DNA of 32,538 bases from Polaribacter sp. (GTDB lineage Bacteria > Bacteroidota > Bacteroidia > Flavobacteriales > Flavobacteriaceae), in contig JAQWIO010000052.1 in assembly GCA_029248845.1 (NCBI GenBank), positions 1-32,538 on the forward strand. Direction: 5' to 3'. Under the pieces are notes generated by a model. The model was not told the DNA's origin, searched no databases, and worked only from the letters and a program-made list of their open reading frames with translations. The position numbers and the translations under genes are program-made. Shown here one piece after another: positions 19,565 through 29,403 of this stretch (positions are counted from its first letter, which is position 1; every line of letters begins with the position of its first letter).

Positions 19565-20139
19565 ATTGAATTTGCATTGATAAAATTAGTGACCAATTGC
19601 TCTCCAACATCCGTTAAAATAGATTCTGGGTGAAATTGAACTGCTGAAATTGGAAATATTGAATGTTCAATTGCTTGAATTAACCCTTCTTCATCTCTTG
19701 CTGTTACTTTTAATTCTTGTGGAAATCCTTCATCTGTTGCCGCCCAAGAATGATACCTTGCTGCTAAAAATTTTTCAGGCAGACCTTTAAAAATGGTTGC
19801 ATCAGGATCCGTTACTTTCATTTCTGTTGCAACCCCGTGAAAAACATCTTCTAAATTGATGATTTTTCCTCCGAAAACTTCCGTAATTGCTTGCAAACCT
19901 AGACAAACACCAAAAATTGGTTTTATCCCTGCATAGCTCCGAATCAACTCTTTCAAGATTCCTGCTTCATCAGGAATTCCAGGGCCAGGAGACAACATAA
20001 TCATATCGAAATGTTTTACATCTTCAATACTGATTTCATCATTTCTAAAAACAGCAGGAAAATTTCCTGTAATTTTTTCTACCATATGAACCAAGTTATA
20101 GGTAAAAGAATCGTAATTATCTAAAATTAATATTTTCAT
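19561..20139 (-). CDS. trpG: Anthranilate synthase glutamine amidotransferase component
   Basis: MKILILDNYDSFTYNLVHMVE, LSPGPGIPDEAG, PIFGVCLGLQAITEVFGG, AVQFHPESILT. Confidence 0.96.
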   Translation of the reverse strand: MKILILDNYDSFTYNLVHMVEKITGNFPAVFRNDEISIEDVKHFDMIMLSPGPGIPDEAGILKELIRSYAGIKPIFGVCLGLQAITEVFGGKIINLEDVFHGVATEMKVTDPDATIFKGLPEKFLAARYHSWAATDEGFPQELKVTARDEEGLIQAIEHSIFPISAVQFHPESILTDVGEQLVTNFINANSI

Positions 20140-20140
20140 A

Positions 20141-21532
20141 CTAAATGTTTTCTGCTAAAACCAACGCTTTATTTAACGCTGCTAACTTATTATTTACTTC
20201 TTGTAATTCTTTTTCTTCGTCAGAGTGAATCACTATTCCTGCTCCTGCTTGGTAATACAAAACATTATTTTTACTCACAAAAGAACGAATTGCGATTGCC
20301 AAATTCACAGAATGATCTAATCCAATGATTCCTACTGCACCTCCATAAAACCCTCGAGATTGATTTTCATAAGTATCAATTAATTGCATTGCCTTGTATT
20401 TTGGTGCGCCACTTAAAGTTCCTGCTGGAAAAGTGTCTCCTACTATTTCTATGGGGTTTCCCTTTATTTTTCCGGACACTGTGGAAACTAAATGAATAAC
20501 ATGGCTAAAATATTGTACTTCTTTAAAAACATCTACCGTTACCTTATCTGCATGCTTACTGAGATCATTTCTTGCAAGATCTACCAACATTACGTGCTCT
20601 GCTGTTTCTTTTTTATCTGCTGATAATTTTTTTCCTAATAAAATATCATCAGCCATATTTCCAGTTCTTCTAAAAGTTCCCGCAATTGGATTAATAATGG
20701 CTTTCCCTTCAGAAATTTTAATTTGGGCTTCAGGAGAAGAGCCCATCAGCTTAAAAGAACCATAATCAAAATAAAATAAATATGGTGAGGGATTTATAGA
20801 ACGAAGCGCTCTGTATACATTAAATTCATCGCCTTTGAATTTTTGTTGAAATTGGCGTGATAACACCAGTTGAAAAACATCTCCACGCTTACAATGTGAT
20901 TTTGCTTTTCTTACATATTCTTTAAATTCTTCTCCGGTAACATTTGACGACTCATCTCCTACAATTTCAAATTTCTGAGTATTAAATGCTTGCGCATCTA
21001 TAATAGTTTGCACCTCTTTGATTCGAGATACTGTGCCCTCTTCTATATTTTCAATCAAAGTCATTTCATCATTAAAATGATTTATAGCGATAATAAATCT
21101 ATAAAAACTATACTGCATCAAAGGAATAGCAGAAGGTGCTTGCTCAACATTTAAAGAAATATTTTCAAAATATTGAACAGCATCATAAGTTGTATATCCA
21201 TATAACCCATTGAATGATTTTAATTCAGCCGGACAGGCTAAATCAATTGATTGACTGTAATTTTCAAAAATAGCATTAAAATTTCTTCCAATTTTTTGAT
21301 TTTTTAACTCAACTCCTTTGTGAGAAAAAATTAAATGATGATTTTCTGCTTTAATAGTTACCACAGGATCAATAGCAATAAAAGAAAAACTTTCTTCTTT
21401 ACTATGATAATCCGAACTCTCTAATAACAATGTATTTGCGAATGCGTCTCTAAAACGCAAGTACAAACCTACGGGTGTAATTGTATCTGCTATTTTAGTT
21501 TTATGAATAGTTTTAAACTTTATTTTTTTCAT
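20141..21532 (-). CDS. trpE: Anthranilate synthase component I
   Basis: RGDVFQLVLSRQFQQKF, SPYLFYFDYGSFKLMGSSPEAQIKI, INPIAGTFRRTG, HVMLVDLARNDLSKH, FPAGTLSGAPKYKAMQLID. Confidence 0.97.
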   Translation of the reverse strand: MKKIKFKTIHKTKIADTITPVGLYLRFRDAFANTLLLESSDYHSKEESFSFIAIDPVVTIKAENHHLIFSHKGVELKNQKIGRNFNAIFENYSQSIDLACPAELKSFNGLYGYTTYDAVQYFENISLNVEQAPSAIPLMQYSFYRFIIAINHFNDEMTLIENIEEGTVSRIKEVQTIIDAQAFNTQKFEIVGDESSNVTGEEFKEYVRKAKSHCKRGDVFQLVLSRQFQQKFKGDEFNVYRALRSINPSPYLFYFDYGSFKLMGSSPEAQIKISEGKAIINPIAGTFRRTGNMADDILLGKKLSADKKETAEHVMLVDLARNDLSKHADKVTVDVFKEVQYFSHVIHLVSTVSGKIKGNPIEIVGDTFPAGTLSGAPKYKAMQLIDTYENQSRGFYGGAVGIIGLDHSVNLAIAIRSFVSKNNVLYYQAGAGIVIHSDEEKELQEVNNKLAALNKALVLAENI

Positions 21533-21586
21533 TTTTCGCTAAAAATTAATATCGTATTTTTATTTGTTGTTGACAAATCTTAACAT

Positions 21587-21614
21587 AAAAAAAAGGCTTA
21601 TCGTGAGATAAGCC
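21587..21614 (-). terminator. trp attenuator terminator (3:4 hairpin)
   Basis: On the minus strand: GGCTTATC-TCAC-GATAAGCC followed by TTTTTTTT, between the Trp-rich leader ORF and trpE. Confidence 0.92.
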
Positions 21615-21642
21615 TTTTTTTTATGTTTTATACATATAGGAT

Positions 21643-21667
21643 GCTTCTCACTTATTAAATAAGAGAG
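21643..21667 (-). promoter_or_regulatory. trp antiterminator / anti-antiterminator segment
   Basis: Minus-strand GTGAGAAGC (21643-21651) can pair with GCTT(AT)CTCAC of the terminator 5' arm and loop (21603-21613). Alternatively TAAGTGAG (21647-21654) pairs with CTCTCTTA (21660-21667), one T:T mismatch. Confidence 0.7.
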
Positions 21668-21705
21668 CTCCACCACCAAGTATTATTTGTATTATTATCC
21701 ATCAT
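21655..21705 (-). CDS. trpL: trp operon leader peptide MMDNNTNNTWWWSSLI
   Basis: Reverse strand ATG ATG GAT AAT AAT ACA AAT AAT ACT TGG TGG TGG AGC TCT CTT ATT TAA: three consecutive Trp codons in a 16-codon ORF directly upstream of a terminator and trpE. Confidence 0.9.
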   Translation of the reverse strand: MMDNNTNNTWWWSSLI

Positions 21706-21712
21706 TATGATA

Positions 21713-21743
21713 CAAAAATAAGATAGATTTTTGATTAAACAAA
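21713..21743 (-). promoter_or_regulatory. Bacteroidota-type promoter for the trp leader
   Basis: Minus strand TTTG-N19-TATTTTTG, matching the Bacteroidota consensus TTTG-N19..21-TAnnTTTG, ~8 nt upstream of the leader ATG. Confidence 0.65.
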
Positions 21744-21758
21744 TTTTATCTTAAACTT

Positions 21759-24700
21759 TTATCTCATAATCTTTACATTCATCTCCTCAACATTTTTATC
21801 TGACAGGACAGAAGGTGCATTAAATAATAAATCTTCTGATGTTCCTGTTTTTGGGAACGCCAACACTTCTATGATAGATGCTTTCTTTTCTAATATCATC
21901 ATTAAACGATCTACACCCCAGGCAATTCCTCCATGAGGGGGAGCCCCATATTGAAACGCTTTGTACATGGTTCCAACGCTTTTCATCATTTCTTCTTTAG
22001 AATACCCCATATTTTTATAGGTTGCTTCTAATATTTCTGCTTTGTGAGCTCTAACTGAGCCTCCACCAATCTCGAAACCATTCAAAATTAAATCGTATTG
22101 TTGAGCAATAATAGTTCCAATTACTTCTCCATGACCATTCATATGTTTTTCTAAATCATAGATCGCTGGCATTGAAAATGGATTGTGTGTGAACGTCCAT
22201 CTACCCTCTTCTGTTTTTTCAAACATTGGAAAATCGACGACCCAAGCTGGACGCAATTCTTTTGGGTTGATCAATTTAAAAATACGCCCCATCTCCTGAC
22301 GAACAGCATCTAAAGCTTTATTTGCTATTGCATAATTTGCTGCGGAGAAAAATACAATATCCCCAATTTTAGCTGCTGTTGCTTTAATAATATTTGCTGC
22401 AATCTCTTCCCCCAAAAATTTAATAATTGGCGATTGTAGAGAATTTTCATTAACAATGATGTATGCTAAACCACCTAAACCATTTTGTTGCGCAATTGAC
22501 GTCAAATTTTCAATCTGTCCTTTAGACATCCTCTTATTTCCTTGCTCTTTAGCTGAAACTTTGATACATTTTACAATTCCACCTTCCTCTATTGGTTTGC
22601 TAAAAACTTGAAATGTTGTATCTCTTACGATATCAGTAATGTCTTGCATTTGCAAACCATAGCGTAAATCAGGTCTGTCACAACCGTATTTATCCATGGC
22701 ATCTTTATAAGTAATCACCTCAAAAGGATGTAAAATCCATTTTTTACCATAAATTTTCTTCACAACTTCATTAAACATTTTGGTGTTTAAATCAATGATT
22801 TGCTGCATGCTAGCATAGGCCATTTCTATGTCCAATTGCGTAAATTCTGGTTGACGATCACCACGTGAATCTTCGTCTCTAAAACAACGCGCAATTTGAA
22901 AATATTTTTCAAACCCACCAACCATTAGCATTTGCTTAAACTGCTGTGGAGCTTGAGGCAGGGTATAGAATGAACCCGCCTGCTTTCTTGTAGGAACAAT
23001 AAACTCTCTAGCTCCTTCATCTGTACCTGCTGTTAAAATTGGCGTTTCAATTTCTATAAATTCTTCTTCATCTAAAATATCACGTATTAATTTAATTACT
23101 TTATGTCGATTTACAATTGCTTTTCGAACCTCCTCGTTTCTGTGATCTAAAAACTTGTACTGAAAACGTACATTTTCATTTGTTTTGGTCGCTCTTTTTA
23201 TTTCAAAAGGAAGAGTTTTAGATAAGTTTAAAATTTCTAAAGTAGCTGTTTCTAACTCAAGTGTACCAGTTCTTAAACCTGAATTGTAATCATCTGCATT
23301 TCTTTGAACTACAGTTCCAGTTACCATAATTACAGTTTCTGGTTTTAATTTTACCAATTCATCTAAATTAGGAAATGTTTCTCTACTTAAACGTACTTGA
23401 AAAACTTGGTTACTTGAGTCTCGTAAATCAATAAAAATTAATTCTCCATGATCACGAACACTCGATACCCAACCAGATAAAATGACCTCATCACTTATGG
23501 ATTTATCTGATAATTGAGAAATCGTGTGTGTTCTATATTCTTCTTTTATTACAATCGGAATTTGAGCTAAGATTTCTTCTTCTACTTTGCTTTTTTGTTT
23601 TTCATTTTTAGTCGCTTTCTCTTTCGTATTTAGTTCATTTCCCTGGACTTGAGACTGTCTAGCAAGATTGTTTAGAATTTCTTGTCGGATTACTTTCCCT
23701 GAAGCACCTTTTCCAATAATAGCCATTACTTTTCCAACAAGAATACCAGCTTTTCCTTGGTTTCCTGCTTTGATATCATTTGCAATAACTGTATTTTCAG
23801 AAATCACTTTTTGAACTGTATTTATAATTTTATCTTCAGAGATCGTATTCTGTTCAAAGTATTTTTTATAATCAAAAGCACTATCTTTCAAATAAGATAG
23901 TATTCCATTTTGAACCAATACTGAAGTAATTTTTTCTTGCTTGAACAATTCAAAAATTTCAATCAAATGGTCAATATTATGAATACTTTTGTACTGATCT
24001 GCTCCTAAATTATTTACCAAAGTTTTCGCTACAAAAGACGGATCCTTAATTACATTATTAATGGTAATAAAAGTCTTTGAACGCAAAGAATCTGCCGTAA
24101 AAAACTTTGCATCTTGCGGTAAAACACCACCTTTTATCAAAATAGACTCTACTGCAAAAGGCAATGAACTTAAATCTACATCGATACTTTCTACTACTTG
24201 CTTTATACTTACAAGAGGTAAATCTGGTTCAGAAATAAATCTATAATCAGCCTCAAACTCTTTCGTTCGCATGGTTTTGGTTTGCTTTAAATCTGCATCC
24301 CATAATACCGTAGTTTGTTCGGGTCTAAATTCCTTATGCGTTATATAATAATTCAATTGCTTTTCAACTTCTTCCTTTAAAGCATCTACCATAAACTTAA
24401 ACGAATTCAAGTTTTTAATTTCTGTACGTGGATTTAAATAATCACTGTGTTTTTTACGAAGTGATACAGAAACATCTGACTTAAATTCACCTTTTTCAAG
24501 ATTCGCTTCAGATATTTTTAAATTTTGAACAATTCTCTGAATGTACTGCGCATAAGTTGATGCGTCTTCAATATGACGAATACAAGGCTCAGTTACAATT
24601 TCGATTAATGGAACTCCTGCTTTATTAAAATCGACTAATGAAATATCTTTTTCATGGATTAATTTAGCGGCATCTTCTTCAATATGAACTTGTGTTAAAT

Positions 24701-25091
24701 TGACTGTAAATTGAGAACCATCATTTCTAAAACAAGAAACTTGTCCATCAGGAATTACAGGGTTATGAAATTGGGTAATTTGAATATTCTTTGGATTGTC
24801 TGGATACTCATAATGCTTTCTATCCCAAGAAATTACTTCATTTGCAAAGGTAGATTTTACTGCTTTTCCAAAATAGATAGCCTTCTTAATTGCTTCTTTA
24901 TTAATAGATGGCAATACTCCCATTTGACCCGTACAAACTGAACAAATATTTTGATTTGGCACTTCTGTTTCTTGATTTGCACAAGAACAAAACAATTTAG
25001 TTTTGGTATTTAATCGAACGTGCGTTTCTAAACCAATGACCAACTCTAAGTCGTGTTTTTTTAATAAGTCGTGTAATTGTCTCAGTTCCAT
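21759..25091 (-). CDS. gatB-aspS: Fusion protein: Asp/Glu-tRNA amidotransferase subunit B (N-term) + aspartyl-tRNA synthetase (C-term)
   Basis: A single uninterrupted 1110-aa ORF. GatB part: LVIGLETHVRLNTKTKLFCSCANQ..., zinc CxC...CxxC, YPDNPKNIQITQ, LIEIVTEP. Lys/Glu-rich linker: NELNTKEKATKNEKQKSKVEEE. Class II AspRS: GWVSSVRDHGELIFIDLRD, FIEIETPILT, RCFRDEDSRGDRQPEFTQLDIEM, GIAWGVDRLMMIL. Confidence 0.96.
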   Translation of the reverse strand: MELRQLHDLLKKHDLELVIGLETHVRLNTKTKLFCSCANQETEVPNQNICSVCTGQMGVLPSINKEAIKKAIYFGKAVKSTFANEVISWDRKHYEYPDNPKNIQITQFHNPVIPDGQVSCFRNDGSQFTVNLTQVHIEEDAAKLIHEKDISLVDFNKAGVPLIEIVTEPCIRHIEDASTYAQYIQRIVQNLKISEANLEKGEFKSDVSVSLRKKHSDYLNPRTEIKNLNSFKFMVDALKEEVEKQLNYYITHKEFRPEQTTVLWDADLKQTKTMRTKEFEADYRFISEPDLPLVSIKQVVESIDVDLSSLPFAVESILIKGGVLPQDAKFFTADSLRSKTFITINNVIKDPSFVAKTLVNNLGADQYKSIHNIDHLIEIFELFKQEKITSVLVQNGILSYLKDSAFDYKKYFEQNTISEDKIINTVQKVISENTVIANDIKAGNQGKAGILVGKVMAIIGKGASGKVIRQEILNNLARQSQVQGNELNTKEKATKNEKQKSKVEEEILAQIPIVIKEEYRTHTISQLSDKSISDEVILSGWVSSVRDHGELIFIDLRDSSNQVFQVRLSRETFPNLDELVKLKPETVIMVTGTVVQRNADDYNSGLRTGTLELETATLEILNLSKTLPFEIKRATKTNENVRFQYKFLDHRNEEVRKAIVNRHKVIKLIRDILDEEEFIEIETPILTAGTDEGAREFIVPTRKQAGSFYTLPQAPQQFKQMLMVGGFEKYFQIARCFRDEDSRGDRQPEFTQLDIEMAYASMQQIIDLNTKMFNEVVKKIYGKKWILHPFEVITYKDAMDKYGCDRPDLRYGLQMQDITDIVRDTTFQVFSKPIEEGGIVKCIKVSAKEQGNKRMSKGQIENLTSIAQQNGLGGLAYIIVNENSLQSPIIKFLGEEIAANIIKATAAKIGDIVFFSAANYAIANKALDAVRQEMGRIFKLINPKELRPAWVVDFPMFEKTEEGRWTFTHNPFSMPAIYDLEKHMNGHGEVIGTIIAQQYDLILNGFEIGGGSVRAHKAEILEATYKNMGYSKEEMMKSVGTMYKAFQYGAPPHGGIAWGVDRLMMILEKKASIIEVLAFPKTGTSEDLLFNAPSVLSDKNVEEMNVKIMR

Positions 25092-26491
25092 TATAATATA
25101 TCCTTTAAAAAGTTAGCAAACTTAAAAACGAGTTCGTCATTATTTTTTGCAGCCGTAATTTGTAATCCTGTTTGAGTTCCTTGAGGAACCGTTAAGGTTG
25201 GCAATTGTCCTAAACTAAAACCAACAGTATACGCATCAGACAAATACATCGCTAAAGGCTCTTTTAAACTATCTCCAATTTGAGGAGGTGTATTAGGAGT
25301 TACTGGTGATATAATAATGTCAACTTCCTTGAAATCATTTTCAAAATTTTTGGCAATTTGATCTCTTAAATTTAATCCTTTTAAATAAATTTCATCAGAA
25401 AAACCTTGAGATAACACTTGATTTCCACCAACAATTCTTCGTTTGGTTTCTTCAGAAAAATTTTCTGAACGTGTTATTGAATAAGTATCTTTTAAGGTCT
25501 CTCCCTCAATTCTATTTCCATAATTGGTTCCATCTAGCCTTGATAGATTTGAAGCAGTTTCTGCCATTGCTAGCGTATAATAAGTAGACACTAAAGAATC
25601 AGGTTCAAAAAAGTTAAGCGCTTTTACCTGCATTCCTTTTGCCTTTACTTTTTCAATTGAAGCATAAAAATCTAATTTTATTTGTGGATCAATAGCGTCA
25701 GTTTCTGTGAAGTTTTTAAAATATCCAACAGTTTTTATCTCATCAACATTATCTATTGCTTCTTTTGAAATTTTTTCAGAATGATATGTGGTTTGATCTT
25801 TTATATCTTTTCCACTGATCTCATTTAATACGATTCTAATATCTTCTATCGATTTCGCAATAGGGCCCACACAATCTGTTGATGAAGCATATGCCATTAA
25901 TCCAAAACGTGAAATTCTTCCATAAGTCGGTTTAAAACCATATACTTTATTATACCCTGCTGGTTGCCGAATAGACCCCCCTGTATCTCCACCTATTGAA
26001 AAAACAGTCAGATCTTTAGCTACATTTACAGCAGAACCTCCACTAGAACCTCCACCCACTAAATCCGGATTTATAGCATTTTTTACAGCCCCAAAAATGG
26101 TATTTTCTGAAGAAGATCCGTGACCAAAGCTATCACAATTTTCTTTCACTAGAGGAATCGCACCAGCATCCAACAATTTTTGAATTGCAGTTGCTGTATA
26201 AGGTGATCTATACCTCTTAAGGAAATTTGAACTTGCTGTAGTATACGTTCCTTGTAGCATATATACATCTTTAATACCAAAAGGAATTCCCTCTAACAAA
26301 CCTATTTTTTCACCACAATCTATTTTGGCATCTACCTTTTTAGCAAGTTCTAAAGCTATTTCCTCCAATAGTGAATTCGCTGTTGCGTGAGTATTGGATT
26401 TCAATAAAATTAGTCGTTCTTGTACCAACTTTACACAAGTAACTTCTTTGCGCACTAATTGTTGATGAATTTTATGTATTTGTGACTCCAT
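25091..26491 (-). CDS. gatA: Asp/Glu-tRNA amidotransferase subunit A
   Basis: Amidase signature: GIPFGIKDVY, NPDLVGGGSSGGSAVNVA, SIGGDTGGSIRQPAGYNKVYGFKPTYGRISRFGL. The Lys-Ser-Ser catalytic elements are present. Confidence 0.96.
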   Translation of the reverse strand: MESQIHKIHQQLVRKEVTCVKLVQERLILLKSNTHATANSLLEEIALELAKKVDAKIDCGEKIGLLEGIPFGIKDVYMLQGTYTTASSNFLKRYRSPYTATAIQKLLDAGAIPLVKENCDSFGHGSSSENTIFGAVKNAINPDLVGGGSSGGSAVNVAKDLTVFSIGGDTGGSIRQPAGYNKVYGFKPTYGRISRFGLMAYASSTDCVGPIAKSIEDIRIVLNEISGKDIKDQTTYHSEKISKEAIDNVDEIKTVGYFKNFTETDAIDPQIKLDFYASIEKVKAKGMQVKALNFFEPDSLVSTYYTLAMAETASNLSRLDGTNYGNRIEGETLKDTYSITRSENFSEETKRRIVGGNQVLSQGFSDEIYLKGLNLRDQIAKNFENDFKEVDIIISPVTPNTPPQIGDSLKEPLAMYLSDAYTVGFSLGQLPTLTVPQGTQTGLQITAAKNNDELVFKFANFLKDIL

Positions 26492-26493
26492 AT

Positions 26494-26757
26494 CTATTCT
26501 TCTATTACCTTAGAAACCAATAAAAAACCATTTTTTTCTTTTGGAAAATTCTCTAAAATAAGTTGTTTTTCTATTTGAGAACTATCAAAAACAATATCGT
26601 CTCTTAAATCATCCAAAGACACTGCATTATGATGATGATTAAAAGAATTATTTGGGGTATTGGCCTTTTTAATTACTTCAAATAATGTGTTCACAGTTTC
26701 TGATGGCTGTGCTCCTTTAATACTAGACAATATGTCCACTGTCATAATTTTACTCAT
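26494..26757 (-). CDS. gatC: Divergent Asp/Glu-tRNA amidotransferase subunit C
   Basis: Operon position. C-terminal SLDDLRDDIVFDSSQIEKQLILENFPKEKNGFLLVSKVIEE resembles the GatC C-terminus. Track start at 26808 lies in the upstream terminator; the likely start is the ATG at 26757 (MSKIMTVDIL). Confidence 0.8.
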   Translation of the reverse strand: MSKIMTVDILSSIKGAQPSETVNTLFEVIKKANTPNNSFNHHHNAVSLDDLRDDIVFDSSQIEKQLILENFPKEKNGFLLVSKVIEE

Positions 26758-26773
26758 CTCTTTAATTTTAGAT

Positions 26774-26805
26774 TTAAAAAAAAGCCTTCCAAAAATGGAA
26801 GGCTT
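26774..26805 (-). terminator. Attenuator terminator upstream of gatC
   Basis: Minus strand AAGCCTTCCA-TTTT-TGGAAGGCTT followed by a T-tract: perfect 10-bp stem between the Asn-rich leader ORF and gatC. Confidence 0.93.
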
Positions 26806-26820
26806 CATATATTTCTAAAC

Positions 26821-26869
26821 AACAACCCTCCTATCCTAATAAATTAGGATTATTGAAATTACGATTGTT
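26821..26869 (-). promoter_or_regulatory. Putative gat antiterminator and anti-antiterminator segments
   Basis: Minus-strand GGAGGGUU (26824-26831) can form 8 contiguous pairs (2 G·U) with AGCCUUCC of the terminator 5' arm (26797-26804). The overlapping GGUUGUU (26821-26827) can pair with AACAAUC within the Asn codons (26863-26869), 7 pairs with 1 G·U. Confidence 0.6.
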
Positions 26870-26884
26870 ATTGATAATTACCAT
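26831..26884 (-). CDS. Asn-rich attenuator leader peptide MVIINNNRNFNNPNLLG
   Basis: Reverse strand ATG GTA ATT ATC AAT AAC AAT CGT AAT TTC AAT AAT CCT AAT TTA TTA GGA TAG. Seven Asn codons of 17, directly upstream of a perfect terminator and gatC. Confidence 0.82.
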   Translation of the reverse strand: MVIINNNRNFNNPNLLG

Positions 26885-26902
26885 TATTTTTTTTAATTTC
26901 TA

Positions 26903-26929
26903 CAAATATAGATAGAATAAACGGTACAA
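26903..26929 (-). promoter_or_regulatory. Possible Bacteroidota-type promoter for the gat leader
   Basis: Minus strand TATATTTG (TAnnTTTG) at 26903-26910, preceded by TTG after a 16-nt spacer (slightly short), ~18 nt upstream of the leader ATG. Confidence 0.5.
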
Positions 26930-27367
26930 AAAGATCTTTTTTAAGATTTTATATAACCATTAAACTATCTGTAAAAAATACATGATAAATTATTGATCTA
27001 TTAAAATTAACTTGTAGAGAATTGAATTCATTAAAAAATTAATGATCCTAAAAATAATCGCAATAGACAATTTGTATACTTTGTAGTAAACCATTAGACT
27101 AAAACTAACCTTATTTCGACCAAAATGTTCGTTTTTAAAAACTCAAAACAACCTCTCTAACGCGCTTTTAAAATAATTATAATTTAAAAATAACTAAAAA
27201 GAGAAGACTCTTTGTTTTAAAGGCCTTTTTAAATGATTTAAAGCGGTTTTAAGAAATCAACAAATGTTCATAATTTTAGCGTAAAATCTCTAAAAAGCTT
27301 TTTAAAACTTTCTAAAAATCGTAAATTTGAGAGGTATAATTCAGTTAATTAAGACGCGTTTTATTAA

Positions 27368-29329
<1,962 letters not shown>

Positions 29330-29403
29330 GTAAACATTAATATAATTTTATTTTCATATTTGACTCAAACTTTAAACAAATATTAACCCAAACTCAATTA
29401 AAA

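Noticed and set aside
24061-24941. Plus-strand ORFs 24061..24246 and 24711..24941
   Set aside because: Antisense shadows of the gatB part of the fusion.
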